Under the pieces are notes generated by a model that did no database searches, was not told the origin of the DNA, and worked only from the letters and a program-made list of their open reading frames with translations. A stretch of DNA of 64,000 nt. Origin: JAALLB01 sp017643495. Its GTDB lineage: Bacteria > Pseudomonadota > Alphaproteobacteria > Rhizobiales > Rhizobiaceae. Position numbers and translations under genes: made by a program. The stretch is taken from contig OZ244147.1 in the NCBI GenBank assembly GCA_965216105.1, forward strand, positions 186,001 to 250,000, written 5' to 3'. Below, piece by piece: positions 24,743 through 34,782 of the stretch (its first letter is position 1; each line of letters opens with the position of its first letter).

Positions 24743-26602
24743 CTAGTAAACCCGTTCCTTTGGCTCAATCCTCTTGAGATCAATCCCGCCCTCATTATGC
24801 GAGAGAAGGGGATCGGTTTTAACGCCACGGTAGGTAAGGGTTACCTTGCCGTTTTCATCAACCGTTGAAAGCGTGTGCTTGCGCCACTTCTTGTCATCCC
24901 GTTTCTTGTAATCTTCATGTGCATGAGCACCCCGGCTCTCCTTGCGGGCTTCCGCGCTGTAAACGGTGGTGATCGCACATGCCATGAGGTTTTCAAGTTC
25001 CAGCGTCTCGACAAGATCGGAATTCCAGATCATGGAACGGTCGGTGACCTTGATGTCAGGAAGCTTTTTCCAGGCTTCATCCATGCGCTCACAGCCCTGT
25101 TTGAGGGTTTCATCCGTACGGAAAACAGCCGCATCTTCCTGCATTATCCGCTGCATCTCGTCGCGAATGCCGGCTGTGGGAGCGGCGCCGTTCGCATGAC
25201 GCAGGCGATCAAAGCGTTCCATGACCTTCTCGCATGATTCAGCATTAGGGGTTGGAATGGAGCTGTTTCTGTCAACAGTCTTTCCTGCCCGGATTGCAGC
25301 GGCACGCCCAAAGACCACGAGGTCGATCAGGGAGTTGGAGCCAAGACGGTTGGCGCCGTGCACAGAGGTGGAGGCAGCTTCTCCAACTGCCATGAGACCG
25401 GGGGCGACCCGGTCGGGATCATCCTTGGTGGGGGCGAGGACCTCACCCCAGTAATTGGTTGGAATACCACCCATGTTGTAGTGGACTGTCGGAAGAACCG
25501 GGATCGGTTCACGGTTGACGTCGACACCGGCAAAGATACGGGCTGATTCAGAGATGCCAGGCAGACGCTGGGCAAGGGTTTCCGGAGGCAGATGGTTCAG
25601 GTGGAGGTGTATGTGGTCGCCCTTGGCACCAACACCCCTTCCTTCGCGGATTTCCATGGTCATGCAGCGTGAAACCACATCACGGGACGCAAGATCCTTG
25701 TAGGTGGGGGCGTAGCGTTCCATGAAGCGTTCGCCTTCAGAGTTTGTGAGATAACCACCTTCGCCCCGGGCACCTTCGGTAATCAGGCAGCCTGCCCCGT
25801 AAATACCGGTTGGGTGAAACTGGACAAACTCCATGTCCTGAAGTGGCAGACCTGCCCTTGCAACCATTGCATTGCCGTCGCCGGTGCATGTGTGGGCGGA
25901 AGTGGCAGAGAAATATGCCCGTCCGTAACCACCTGTGGCAAGGACCACCATCTTGGCGTTGAACCGGTGGATGGTGCCATCATCGAGGTTCCATGCAATC
26001 ACTCCGGTACAGGTGCCATCCGGTGTCATGATCAGGTCAATGGCGAAATACTCGATATAGAATTCGGCATTGTGACGCAGGGATTGGCCATAAAGTGTGT
26101 GCAGAATTGCATGGCCTGTGCGGTCTGCCGCGGCACAGGTCCGCTGTACCGGCGGGCCCTCGCCAAACTCGGTCGTGTGTCCGCCAAACGGGCGCTGATA
26201 GATTTTACCATCCTCGGTGCGGGAGAAGGGAACACCGTAATGTTCAAGCTCATAAACCGCTTCAGGGGCCTCGCGTGCCAGATATTCCATCGCGTCGAGG
26301 TCGCCGAGCCAGTCTGACCCCTTGACGGTATCATAGAGATGCCATTGCCAGTGATCAGGCCCCATATTGCCAAGCGATGCAGCAATGCCGCCCTGGGCAG
26401 CAACCGTGTGGGAACGGGTCGGGAAAACCTTGGTTACACAGGCGGTGGAAAGGCCCTGTTCAGCCATGCCGAGCGTCGCCCTGAGGCCGGCCCCGCCGGC
26501 GCCCACGACCACCACATCATGGTAATGATCGACAAATTCATAGGTCTTTCCGTTTGCGGAAGCGCCATTTGCCTTGCCGTTTGCTTTCTTCGAACCTGCC
26601 AA
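24743..26602 (-). CDS. sdhA: Succinate dehydrogenase flavoprotein subunit
   Basis: Catalytic subunit that oxidises succinate to fumarate. FAD-binding VVVGAGGAGLRATLGMAEQG and TRSHTVAAQGGIAASLGN contain the His (about residue 65) that covalently holds FAD. HPTGIYGAGCLITEGARGEG and HGANRLGSNSLIDLVVFGR are active-site blocks. The start is a TTG at 26602, five bases after a perfect GGAGG (complement of 26608-26612) and one base after the sdhD stop; an alternative TTG at 26614 would overlap sdhD and lies on that ribosome site. The first 20 residues are an unusual Ala/Asn/Gly/Lys-rich extension. Confidence 0.96.
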   Translation of the reverse strand: MAGSKKANGKANGASANGKTYEFVDHYHDVVVVGAGGAGLRATLGMAEQGLSTACVTKVFPTRSHTVAAQGGIAASLGNMGPDHWQWHLYDTVKGSDWLGDLDAMEYLAREAPEAVYELEHYGVPFSRTEDGKIYQRPFGGHTTEFGEGPPVQRTCAAADRTGHAILHTLYGQSLRHNAEFYIEYFAIDLIMTPDGTCTGVIAWNLDDGTIHRFNAKMVVLATGGYGRAYFSATSAHTCTGDGNAMVARAGLPLQDMEFVQFHPTGIYGAGCLITEGARGEGGYLTNSEGERFMERYAPTYKDLASRDVVSRCMTMEIREGRGVGAKGDHIHLHLNHLPPETLAQRLPGISESARIFAGVDVNREPIPVLPTVHYNMGGIPTNYWGEVLAPTKDDPDRVAPGLMAVGEAASTSVHGANRLGSNSLIDLVVFGRAAAIRAGKTVDRNSSIPTPNAESCEKVMERFDRLRHANGAAPTAGIRDEMQRIMQEDAAVFRTDETLKQGCERMDEAWKKLPDIKVTDRSMIWNSDLVETLELENLMACAITTVYSAEARKESRGAHAHEDYKKRDDKKWRKHTLSTVDENGKVTLTYRGVKTDPLLSHNEGGIDLKRIEPKERVY

Positions 26603-26603
26603 G

Positions 26604-26984
26604 TTAGCCTCCAAACCCGAGTTTCAGAACGGCGAATGCGCTGGCCAGCGCGACTGCCGTGCAAAAGAAAATGTTCAGTACAACGAGGGTGATTTTCGCC
26701 CCTTCGCCATGGACATAGTCCTCAATGATTACCTGCATGCCCAGCTTCATGTGAAAGCACACAGAGAAAATGACCGCCAGCAATCCGAGTGCCACAAGCG
26801 GTGATGAAAGGGTTGCAACCACTTCACCATGGCTTTTGCCGTTCAAAGAAACGACAAGCCAGATGAAAAAGATTATCAGTGGAACATTGGCCAGTGCTGT
26901 CAGTCGCTGGCGCCAGAAATGATCGGTGCCCTCTTTTGCTGAGCCAAGCCCGCGCACCTTGCCGAGTGGTGTCCTCATATCCAT
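26604..26984 (-). CDS. sdhD: Succinate dehydrogenase membrane anchor subunit
   Basis: 126 residues with three membrane helices. The N-terminal TPLGKVRGLGSAKEGTDHFW and the helix segment SVCFHMKLGMQVIIEDYVH, containing the heme/quinone-site His and Asp-Tyr, are typical of alphaproteobacterial SdhD. With SdhC it binds heme b and ubiquinone in the inner membrane. Twelve bp separate it from sdhC. Confidence 0.93.
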   Translation of the reverse strand: MDMRTPLGKVRGLGSAKEGTDHFWRQRLTALANVPLIIFFIWLVVSLNGKSHGEVVATLSSPLVALGLLAVIFSVCFHMKLGMQVIIEDYVHGEGAKITLVVLNIFFCTAVALASAFAVLKLGFGG

Positions 26985-26996
26985 GACTGTAATCTC

Positions 26997-27395
26997 CTAT
27001 CGGACTGCGTAGGCGATGATCCAGATGAGGATAGTCGCACTGATTGAAAAGGCCCATGTGGCCCATGCAAGTTTTGTCGAGAAATGCTTGTCGAAACCGC
27101 GACCCGTGTCCCACATGAAGTGGCGCAGTCCGCCTGCGAGGTGGTGCATCAGCGCCCAAGTGTAGCCGAACAGAACTATCTGACCCGGTATGGAGCCATA
27201 TATGCTGTTGGCGAATTCAAAATATTGCGGTGAGACAGCTGCGGAAAAAATCCACCAGACAAAAAGAAGCGTCCCGAAGTAAAGGGCAGCTCCGGTTATC
27301 CGGTGCATGATGGAGGCGACCATGGTCGGGATCAGCCTGTATACGGAGAGGTGTGGCGAAAGCGGACGTCGGTCCTGCAGCTCGACATTAGCCAT
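26997..27395 (-). CDS. sdhC: Succinate dehydrogenase cytochrome b556 subunit
   Basis: 132 residues with three membrane helices. The family block RPLSPHLSVYRLIPTMVAS is near the N-terminus, followed by IMHRITGAALYFG and ALMHHLAGGLRHFMWD with the heme-ligating His. The ATG at 27395 (MANVELQDRRP) is used; the frame reaches 27443 but the extra 16 residues are non-conserved. First gene of the sdh operon. Confidence 0.95.
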   Translation of the reverse strand: MANVELQDRRPLSPHLSVYRLIPTMVASIMHRITGAALYFGTLLFVWWIFSAAVSPQYFEFANSIYGSIPGQIVLFGYTWALMHHLAGGLRHFMWDTGRGFDKHFSTKLAWATWAFSISATILIWIIAYAVR

Positions 27396-27465
27396 TGTTA
27401 AATCCTTGCGTTTTTCAAGCGCCGTTCCGGGCTTGTGGTACAAACCCCCTGTACCTTTGAAAACC

Positions 27466-27494
27466 TACATAGAACGAGCAGTCGGGATCGTCAA
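27466..27494 (-). promoter_or_regulatory. Predicted sigma-70 promoter of the sdh operon
   Basis: On the minus strand TTGACG (complement of 27489-27494) is 17 bp from TATGTA (complement of 27466-27471), giving a start near 27459 and a leader of about 60 nt before sdhC. The rest of the 226-bp gap up to the AEC gene shows no other strong signal. Confidence 0.55.
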
Positions 27495-27621
27495 AGTCTG
27501 TAACGTATTTGAAACATGATGGGTAGCGTGAATATCGCCGCAGGCCTTCCCATTCTGCACATAATGGCTGTATTCTTGCGATGCTGCAGTCACTTGCTCT
27601 CTTGCGACCGGATTTTCCACT

Positions 27622-28560
27622 TTGCTCTCTGTCTTTTTCACTGTCTTCCCCGTTTTCTTCATTCTTGGTGCCAGTTATCTCATCGGAAGGTTCAAATACC
27701 TTCCTGACAGTGTGGCTGATGCGCTCAATGCATATGCGCTGCGTGTCGGCGTGCCGGTGCTGTTGTTTCTGGCCATGTACCGACTGGATTTCAGCAAGGC
27801 CTTCCAGGTGCCAATGCTTGTGAGCTTCTATACCGGTGCGGTGACCTGCTTCATTCTCGGTATCGTGCTCTCACGCATTTTCTGGAAACGGCGCCCCGGG
27901 GAATCGGTTGCGGTCGGGTTTTGTGCCGTGTTCTCCAATTCGGTGCTGATCGGTATTCCGGTCGTGCAACTTGCATTTGGCGACGCCATTCTCGCGCCCG
28001 TGTTTGGCATCATCGCACTTCATGCTTCATCACTTTATACGCTTGGCATGGTCACGATGGAGTTTGCGCGTCAGGACGGGCGGGGCTTTGGGGAGACAGT
28101 GCGGGCTGCAATGTCCGCCGTAATGGCCAATCCCCTGATGTTCGGAATATTGACCGGCATTGCACTGAACCTGACCGGCCTGGAGTTGTTCATTCCTCTG
28201 GAGCGGGCACTGGACATGATCCGGGTCACTGCAATTCCCGTATCACTGGTTGGTATCGGCATTGTTCTCAATCGCTACCGGATCAGTTCCGAACTGTCTG
28301 AAGCCCTGATGGTTTCGGTGTTGTCCCTGTTCATTCATCCGCTGATAGCATTTGTCCTGAGTTATCATGTCTTCGGTCTCGACATGCTGTTTGTTCAGGC
28401 CGCAACCGTTCTTGCCGCCATGCCTCCAGGGATGAATGTCTATATTTTTGCCAATCTCTACAAACGGGCGCAGGGTTTGTCCGCTTCTGTACTGGTTATC
28501 GCAAACATTCTTTCGGTGTTCACGATTTCAGGCTGGTTGTTGTTCATGCAGAGCCTGTGA
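27622..28560 (+). CDS. AEC family transporter
   Basis: An auxin-efflux-carrier-type permease of 312 residues with about ten hydrophobic segments arranged in two halves. Recognisable blocks are PVFFILGASYLIGRFKYLPD at the start, FSNSVLIGIPVVQLAFG in the middle, NPLMFGILTGIALNLTG, and PPGMNVYIFANLYKRAQG near the end. Bacterial members move malate, malonate or other small anions; the substrate is unknown. The only in-frame start near the conserved N-terminus is the TTG at 27622, without an obvious Shine-Dalgarno. Confidence 0.88.
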   Translation: MLSVFFTVFPVFFILGASYLIGRFKYLPDSVADALNAYALRVGVPVLLFLAMYRLDFSKAFQVPMLVSFYTGAVTCFILGIVLSRIFWKRRPGESVAVGFCAVFSNSVLIGIPVVQLAFGDAILAPVFGIIALHASSLYTLGMVTMEFARQDGRGFGETVRAAMSAVMANPLMFGILTGIALNLTGLELFIPLERALDMIRVTAIPVSLVGIGIVLNRYRISSELSEALMVSVLSLFIHPLIAFVLSYHVFGLDMLFVQAATVLAAMPPGMNVYIFANLYKRAQGLSASVLVIANILSVFTISGWLLFMQSL

Positions 28561-28580
28561 ACGTGTACTTGGAATGACAA

Positions 28581-29204
28581 CTATCGGCGTTTCAGCACGA
28601 CAATGTTGTGAACTGCCTCATAATGCGGATAGGGAAGCTCCAGAACCAGTTTGTGTGGAGAGACCACGGCAAGACAGCCGGCCTGGTCACGTTCCGGACC
28701 ATTCCCATAGGGTGTTGTTGTTTCATCCTGGTAACGAAGCGTACCCGCATAGGCAAACCCGTTTCCCGAAGCGATGAGCCTGCCGTAAAACTGTTGTGAT
28801 CCGGTTGTCTTTTCAATGACGAGGCCGTTCTTGCCGGAATGAATTTCACAACGGAAGGCCTGGTAGGCAACCAGTGGAGGAAGGCCGCCCAGCTTGATGA
28901 TCGAACAGCCATAGCTCCCGACAAGGCGGTCAGCAGCATGTTTTGGCCGTTCTTCATCCTTGTCAGGATACAGGTCTACCAATGCTTCAGACAGTTTTTT
29001 CCGGTCTGCTGTCCGGTCAGAGGATACGGCAAGGGCAAGCCCGCGTGTTCTGCTTTCGACCAGTTGCGAAAACCGCCATGCATCCTTTTCCGTAAACAGG
29101 TCGGCAGGCGGCTTGGCAGTATTACATCCGGCAACAGCGGGAAATGAAAAAGCGGCAGCGACCAAGGTCGCTGCCGCTTTCAGGATTGTTCGTTTGGATT
29201 TCAT
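28581..29204 (-). CDS. Exported DUF4893-like protein
   Basis: A 207-residue exported protein with a signal peptide (hydrophobic core about 9-22, cleavage near AVA). I assign it tentatively to DUF4893 from the blocks FRCEIHSGKNGLVIEKTTGS, GFAYAGTLRYQDE and RDQAGCLAVVSPHKLVLELP. Function is unknown. A perfect 15-bp inverted repeat lies across codons 9-19. It lies 39 bp downstream of leuC and may be read from the same promoter. Confidence 0.7.
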   Translation of the reverse strand: MKSKRTILKAAATLVAAAFSFPAVAGCNTAKPPADLFTEKDAWRFSQLVESRTRGLALAVSSDRTADRKKLSEALVDLYPDKDEERPKHAADRLVGSYGCSIIKLGGLPPLVAYQAFRCEIHSGKNGLVIEKTTGSQQFYGRLIASGNGFAYAGTLRYQDETTTPYGNGPERDQAGCLAVVSPHKLVLELPYPHYEAVHNIVVLKRR

Positions 29205-29243
29205 CAGGCTGTCCCTACTGTTTCTGCCTGCAGTAATCCCGGT

Positions 29244-30647
<1,404 letters not shown>

Positions 30648-30692
30648 GATGATGGTGTCCGTCCTGCCAGATATATTTGAAAATTCCAGACT

Positions 30693-30721
30693 GATATGCA
30701 CCCGCAAAAGCGGGGCGTCAA
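30693..30721 (-). promoter_or_regulatory. Predicted leuC promoter with a palindromic spacer
   Basis: On the minus strand TTGACG (complement of 30716-30721) and CATATC (complement of 30693-30698) are 17 bp apart. The spacer contains the perfect small palindrome CCCGC-TTTT-GCGGG. The leader is about 40 nt. Confidence 0.4.
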
Positions 30722-30856
30722 GAAAGATGCACCATCACCGATGAGCGGAGAACCGTACCAATGCATTTCCCTGTGTGACTGGTGAATGGTGTCCTGGTCC
30801 CTGTTTTCAGCCAGCAGCGGTCTGGATTGCCGAATTTCCGGTCGGACGCAACCGGG

Positions 30857-32530
30857 CTATTGCCCGGAGCGTATTCTGTTCAGGGTTTTTGCCATGATCG
30901 CATCGCGACCATAGACGTCACGGCGAAAATGGATGGAACCGTCCTTGTTTACCCAAGCGGTGAGGTAAGCGACATGAACGGGCAATTGCTTGTCGAGTTT
31001 GACAACCGTGCGTTTGCGGGAATTGACAACCTGGTCTATCCGCGCCCGGCTCCAACCCTGCTCGCCGAGCAGGATTTCCGCAAACCGGAACGGGTTTTTC
31101 AGACGCAGGCATCCATGGCTGAAAAATCGTGAGGCGTTATTGAATTTGGATTTTGAAGGCGTGTCATGGATATAAACATTGTGTTTGTTGGGGAACATGA
31201 ATTTCACCCGGCCCAGTGCATTCCGGTCGCCGGGACGCTGACGTATGCGAACCGGAAAATTGGAGCGCGAATAAGCATGCCACGGTACGGCTGATGCGTT
31301 GATCACCTGTCCGCCACGCAATACTTCATAGCCTTGTGACGTATATGCATGCGGGTTCTGTTTCAGCTTGGGAAGAAGTTCCCGCGTTGCAATGGAATAG
31401 GGCACATTCCAGTATGGGTTGAATTCGATATATTCCATCGTGTCTGTGAAAACCGGTGTCCGGTGATATGGCAGGCCTACCTGGATAATCTCCGCATAAA
31501 TGGTTTTGTCATTTTTGACGACCTTGACCACCTGGTCTGCGAGATTGGCAAAAATGTAATGCTGGCCATAGTCGTTTTGCATCCAGCGCCGCCGTTCGAG
31601 ATTGTATTCCATTATTGCAATCCGGTCCTCAACGGAAAGATTGATCTCCTTGAGCGTGTTCGGTCCGATCACACCATCAATCTCCAATCCGTGACGCTCC
31701 TGGAACAGCTTTACAGCCTCAACAATCGGCCCTTCATATAATCCGGTATCCTGTGGTGTGCCCTCCGGAGCGTATTCGCCCGTGACAACCAGTCTTTTGC
31801 GAAGAATATCGACCCGAGCATCCATCATTCCCGGCTTGATCACTTCGCCCTCGGGAATAACGGGCCAGCCCCCAGTTGCAGCAATCCGGCGATAGTCACG
31901 CATTGCATTACGCAAACGGTCATAGCGCGGTGTTCGGGGAGCGAGGAGCCGCAAATACGGGATGATGTATTCGGTTTTGCGCGCACCGTTCAAAATTTCA
32001 TTGGCTGATACCCGGTCCGGATAGATTACGTTCTCACTGGTAACCGTTGCCGGATCTACCCGCCCTGCGTTCAGGTGCTGTGCATAGGCTACTAGGGCAA
32101 CCGAAAGTTCCACTTCAAAACCGGCAGGATCAACGAAGGGGGTTTGGGAAACCCGTTCGGACAGTGCATCAACCCCGTAATCGGCACGGCGCAATCCGTG
32201 CTCCGCAGCGCGACCGATTGCTTCAATAACCTGATGCGCTTTTTGGGTCGGGGTTCCGTCTTCTGTCCAGATTTGCAAAAATCCGTGCGTTTCATAATGT
32301 TCGCGAATTGCAGAAAGCCGCTGGCGCGCTGTTTGCGACGCGGCGCTGCCCATCTCGCTGTCGATTGCTGCGCCTATGCCATTGTCAGGAGTAGGGGCAG
32401 GTGTTGTTTCGGTATTGTTATTGTCAAGCGCCGGAACTTCCTCGGCGCTTACGGCATGGGAAAGGACGGAAAACAACAGACTCGACACGGTTATCAATGC
32501 GACAAGCCGGTTATACAGCGCTGGCAACAT
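30857..32530 (-). CDS. L,D-transpeptidase of the YcbB/LdtD type
   Basis: A 557-residue periplasmic enzyme that forms 3-3 cross-links in peptidoglycan. It has an N-terminal signal peptide (about 1-29) and an Asn/Thr/Pro-rich linker. A helical scaffold domain follows (about 65-230, containing YAQHLNAGRVDPATV), then a peptidoglycan-binding domain (about 265-310, EAVKLFQERHGLEIDGVIG). The C-terminal YkuD catalytic domain has YIHDTPSKSKFNNASRFFSH followed by GCLRL, giving the HGC nucleophile. A short GC hairpin (30852-30867) spans the stop codon. The acetyltransferase gene lies 99 bp upstream in the same orientation. Confidence 0.93.
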   Translation of the reverse strand: MLPALYNRLVALITVSSLLFSVLSHAVSAEEVPALDNNNTETTPAPTPDNGIGAAIDSEMGSAASQTARQRLSAIREHYETHGFLQIWTEDGTPTQKAHQVIEAIGRAAEHGLRRADYGVDALSERVSQTPFVDPAGFEVELSVALVAYAQHLNAGRVDPATVTSENVIYPDRVSANEILNGARKTEYIIPYLRLLAPRTPRYDRLRNAMRDYRRIAATGGWPVIPEGEVIKPGMMDARVDILRKRLVVTGEYAPEGTPQDTGLYEGPIVEAVKLFQERHGLEIDGVIGPNTLKEINLSVEDRIAIMEYNLERRRWMQNDYGQHYIFANLADQVVKVVKNDKTIYAEIIQVGLPYHRTPVFTDTMEYIEFNPYWNVPYSIATRELLPKLKQNPHAYTSQGYEVLRGGQVINASAVPWHAYSRSNFPVRIRQRPGDRNALGRVKFMFPNKHNVYIHDTPSKSKFNNASRFFSHGCLRLKNPFRFAEILLGEQGWSRARIDQVVNSRKRTVVKLDKQLPVHVAYLTAWVNKDGSIHFRRDVYGRDAIMAKTLNRIRSGQ

Positions 32531-32629
32531 GATCGGTCCCCCTTCCGGTACGATACAACCATGCTAGCAAAGCACGGCATTTACCGGAAGCACCTTTCAC
32601 GCACATGCTTTCAGGGCGTTGCAGACCGT

Positions 32630-33793
32630 TCAGGTTTTCCGCAGTCTGACAATGCGTTGGCGGATACCAAGAGGGAGGGAATAAAACGTGTTCTTGAGCG
32701 TGTTTCGCAAGCGAAGACGATCAAATCCCGCCATCATCCTGCCCTTTCCGGTCAACGGAAAACGAACGTCCTGCAGGGGAATTTGCCGGTTCGAAAGGCT
32801 GTCCTTGCTGGGGTTCGGGGCAGAAAGCAAATCAAAGGCCTTGTAGCCGTTTTCGATCGCGTGACGTATCGTATACATGTCCATGACTGTACCAACGCCA
32901 TATGTATGAAAAGCCAGATCCCGCGCCGTTACATAGCTGTAAAGAACGCCGTCGCCCTGAAGCATCAGGTCGCAAGCCACCAGTTCTCCGTCGAGCCGCA
33001 ATTCGCTTGCCAGCGTTGGTTCGCCGACCCCGTCTGTTTGACAGAATGCAAGAAGGTGGCGTTCCATTTCACGGCCGTTGAAATTTCCTCCCAACACACC
33101 GTTTTCCACGAACCATTCGCGTTTCCACTCACATATTGTCGCGAAAACAGACTTCATTGTTTTCTCGGTTACCGGTGATACGCTGCAGGTCACTTGCCCA
33201 AGTTTTTCAAAGGCCTGCATTTTCCTGCGCAAGCTTCTTCGGGTGCTTTTAGAACGTGTTGCCAGATAGTCATCAAGTGAGCTGAGACCTTCCAGTTCGA
33301 TAACCGAAGAGTATTCAAGCTCGGCGGGCATACTGTTCGCTTCGTCTGCCAGAGTAATTAGGGGATGATTTTCCGGGACGCTGTTCATTTGCAACAGGTC
33401 CCATTTGCCAGCAGCATGCAAACCGTCAAGAAGTGCCGAGAAAGCCTGTGTGATACTTGTTCCACCACGAACCAGTGGCAGCGAATATTCTGCATCGGCA
33501 CCGGTAAGCGTTTCCAGGGCCATTCCCCCCAAGGTCCGCTTTTCCGCCAATGGCATGAGCATTGAAAGCTGATCACCATGCCAGACTGCAACAATCACAG
33601 GCCGGACATCATCATGTGCCTTTAACCAGTTGATACACCAGGAAGCAGACTGGAAAAATGTCAGTGGCCCGGCAACTTCCTTGCTGAGAAGTCGCCATGC
33701 ATTTGCAATTTCAGCAATTCCGGTCTGGCCTTCAAAAACTTCCATGCGAAGCTGGCAGGTTTCATCGGGCGTTTTTTCCGGTTTTGTTATCAT
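32630..33793 (-). CDS. GNAT superfamily acetyltransferase, BioF2/FemAB-like
   Basis: A 387-residue protein of the double-GNAT type (Acetyltransf_6/BioF2-like, also called CelD/BcsL-like). Conserved features are the N-terminal WRLLSKEVAGPLTFFQSASW, the central basic SKSTRRSLRRKMQAFEKLG and the acyl-CoA domain blocks ELRLDGELVACDLMLQGDG and GTVMDMYTIRHAIENGYKAF. Relatives work in polysaccharide or cell-envelope modification. Proximity to the L,D-transpeptidase gene fits an envelope role but is not proof. Confidence 0.8.
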   Translation of the reverse strand: MITKPEKTPDETCQLRMEVFEGQTGIAEIANAWRLLSKEVAGPLTFFQSASWCINWLKAHDDVRPVIVAVWHGDQLSMLMPLAEKRTLGGMALETLTGADAEYSLPLVRGGTSITQAFSALLDGLHAAGKWDLLQMNSVPENHPLITLADEANSMPAELEYSSVIELEGLSSLDDYLATRSKSTRRSLRRKMQAFEKLGQVTCSVSPVTEKTMKSVFATICEWKREWFVENGVLGGNFNGREMERHLLAFCQTDGVGEPTLASELRLDGELVACDLMLQGDGVLYSYVTARDLAFHTYGVGTVMDMYTIRHAIENGYKAFDLLSAPNPSKDSLSNRQIPLQDVRFPLTGKGRMMAGFDRLRLRNTLKNTFYSLPLGIRQRIVRLRKT

Positions 33794-33891
33794 TCCTGCC
33801 TCATGCTGGTCGGGGCGAGACTTGTCGCATGTGTTTTCAGTCAGGCAGATTGTAGCAGCGGGTGCTTAAAAAACCCTGTACCGGAATGCAA

Positions 33892-33918
33892 AACGGCCTG
33901 CACATAGTGCAGGCCGTT
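33892..33918 (-). terminator. Terminator after rplS
   Basis: AACGGCCTGCAC (33892-33903) pairs perfectly with GTGCAGGCCGTT (33907-33918) around a 3-base loop. Read on the minus strand it is followed by TTTTGC. It begins 26 bp after the rplS stop. Confidence 0.8.
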
Positions 33919-33943
33919 CATCAAACAGTATAAAAGTGTCGGC

Positions 33944-34477
33944 TTATTCTTCGGTCTTTGCTTCTTCCGCCGCTTTTGCCTCGGCTTCTGCCTTGGCGGC
34001 ATCCTCCGCAGCTTTTTCCTGGGCCAGCGCTTCTGCTGCAGCAATCTTTTCAGCCTCGATACGGGCCTTTTCTTCAAGCATTGCCTGACGCTCTGCATCG
34101 TTCAGCTTTTTTGCGCGAATGCCTGTATTCTCAACGATCCGCGCAGATTTTCCGCGGCGGTTGCGCAGGTAATACAGTTTGGCGCGGCGAACTTTACCGC
34201 GGCGAACCACTTCGACGCCCTCAACCAGCGGGGAATAGACGGGGAAGCTACGTTCCACGCCTTCACCATAGGATATCTTGCGAACGGTAAAGTTCTCGTT
34301 CAGGCCGCCACCCTGACGGGCAATGCAAACGCCTTCGTATGCCTGGACGCGTGTCCGCTGCCCTTCTGTCACGCGTACAAGTACCCGTACGGTGTCGCCC
34401 GGTTCGAAATCGGGCAGTTTGCGTTTTTCTTCAATGGAGGCTGCTTGCTCGGCTTCGAGCTGCTGGATAATGTTCAT
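33944..34477 (-). CDS. rplS: Ribosomal protein L19 with charged C-terminal extension
   Basis: L19 of the large subunit. The globular part (about residues 1-130) has the family blocks FEPGDTVRVLVRVTEGQRTR, GVCIARQGGGLNENFTVRK, SFPVYSPLVEGVEVVRRGKV and the basic end AKLYYLRNRRGKSARI. A helical, Ala/Glu/Lys-rich tail of more than 40 residues follows, ending AEEAKTEE, so the protein is 177 residues instead of the usual 115-145. Last gene of the ffh-rpsP-trmD gene group, but with its own predicted promoter. Confidence 0.96.
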   Translation of the reverse strand: MNIIQQLEAEQAASIEEKRKLPDFEPGDTVRVLVRVTEGQRTRVQAYEGVCIARQGGGLNENFTVRKISYGEGVERSFPVYSPLVEGVEVVRRGKVRRAKLYYLRNRRGKSARIVENTGIRAKKLNDAERQAMLEEKARIEAEKIAAAEALAQEKAAEDAAKAEAEAKAAEEAKTEE

Positions 34478-34568
34478 GTTTCCAATCTTTCGGTTTCAGG
34501 TCCGGCCAGGGGTGATCAGGGTCGCCTTTGCCCAACGCATTGTTCTTTTTTAAAAAGCCAGAGCGGCA

Positions 34569-34661
34569 CCGGACGGGTTTTTCAAGCGGCTATCCGCAGA
34601 ACCCGATCCGGCCGGAATATATCCAGGCCGGTGAGCATTTTTCCGTATTCTTCGGAAATTT
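34569..34661 (-). promoter_or_regulatory. Structured rplS leader with mutually exclusive hairpins
   Basis: Seen on the minus strand. Hairpin C uses 34640-34658 (TTTCCG/CGGAAA). Hairpin A uses 34608-34631 (CCGGCC/GGCCGG). Hairpin B uses 34569-34611 (CCGGATCGGGTT with AACCCGTCCGG, one bulge, and an inner GCGG/CCGC stem at 34586-34597). A and B share 34608-34611 and cannot coexist. This could be an L19 autoregulatory or attenuation element. It accounts for most of the 305-bp gap between rplS and the upstream membrane gene. Confidence 0.4.
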
Positions 34662-34667
34662 GACGGT

Positions 34668-34696
34668 CACATAGACGAAAAGCACCGGTTTGTCGA
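34668..34696 (-). promoter_or_regulatory. Predicted promoter of rplS
   Basis: On the minus strand TCGACA (complement of 34691-34696) and TATGTG (complement of 34668-34673) are 17 bp apart, resembling the rhizobial CTTGACA/CTATAT pattern, with a leader of about 180 nt. Confidence 0.4.
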
Positions 34697-34782
34697 GTGT
34701 TTCGGCAAGGCTTTTTCGGATTGCCGGAGATTTTCACCTTTTCGGGCACAGCCGCAATTTCAGCACGGTGCTGTGGCGATGT

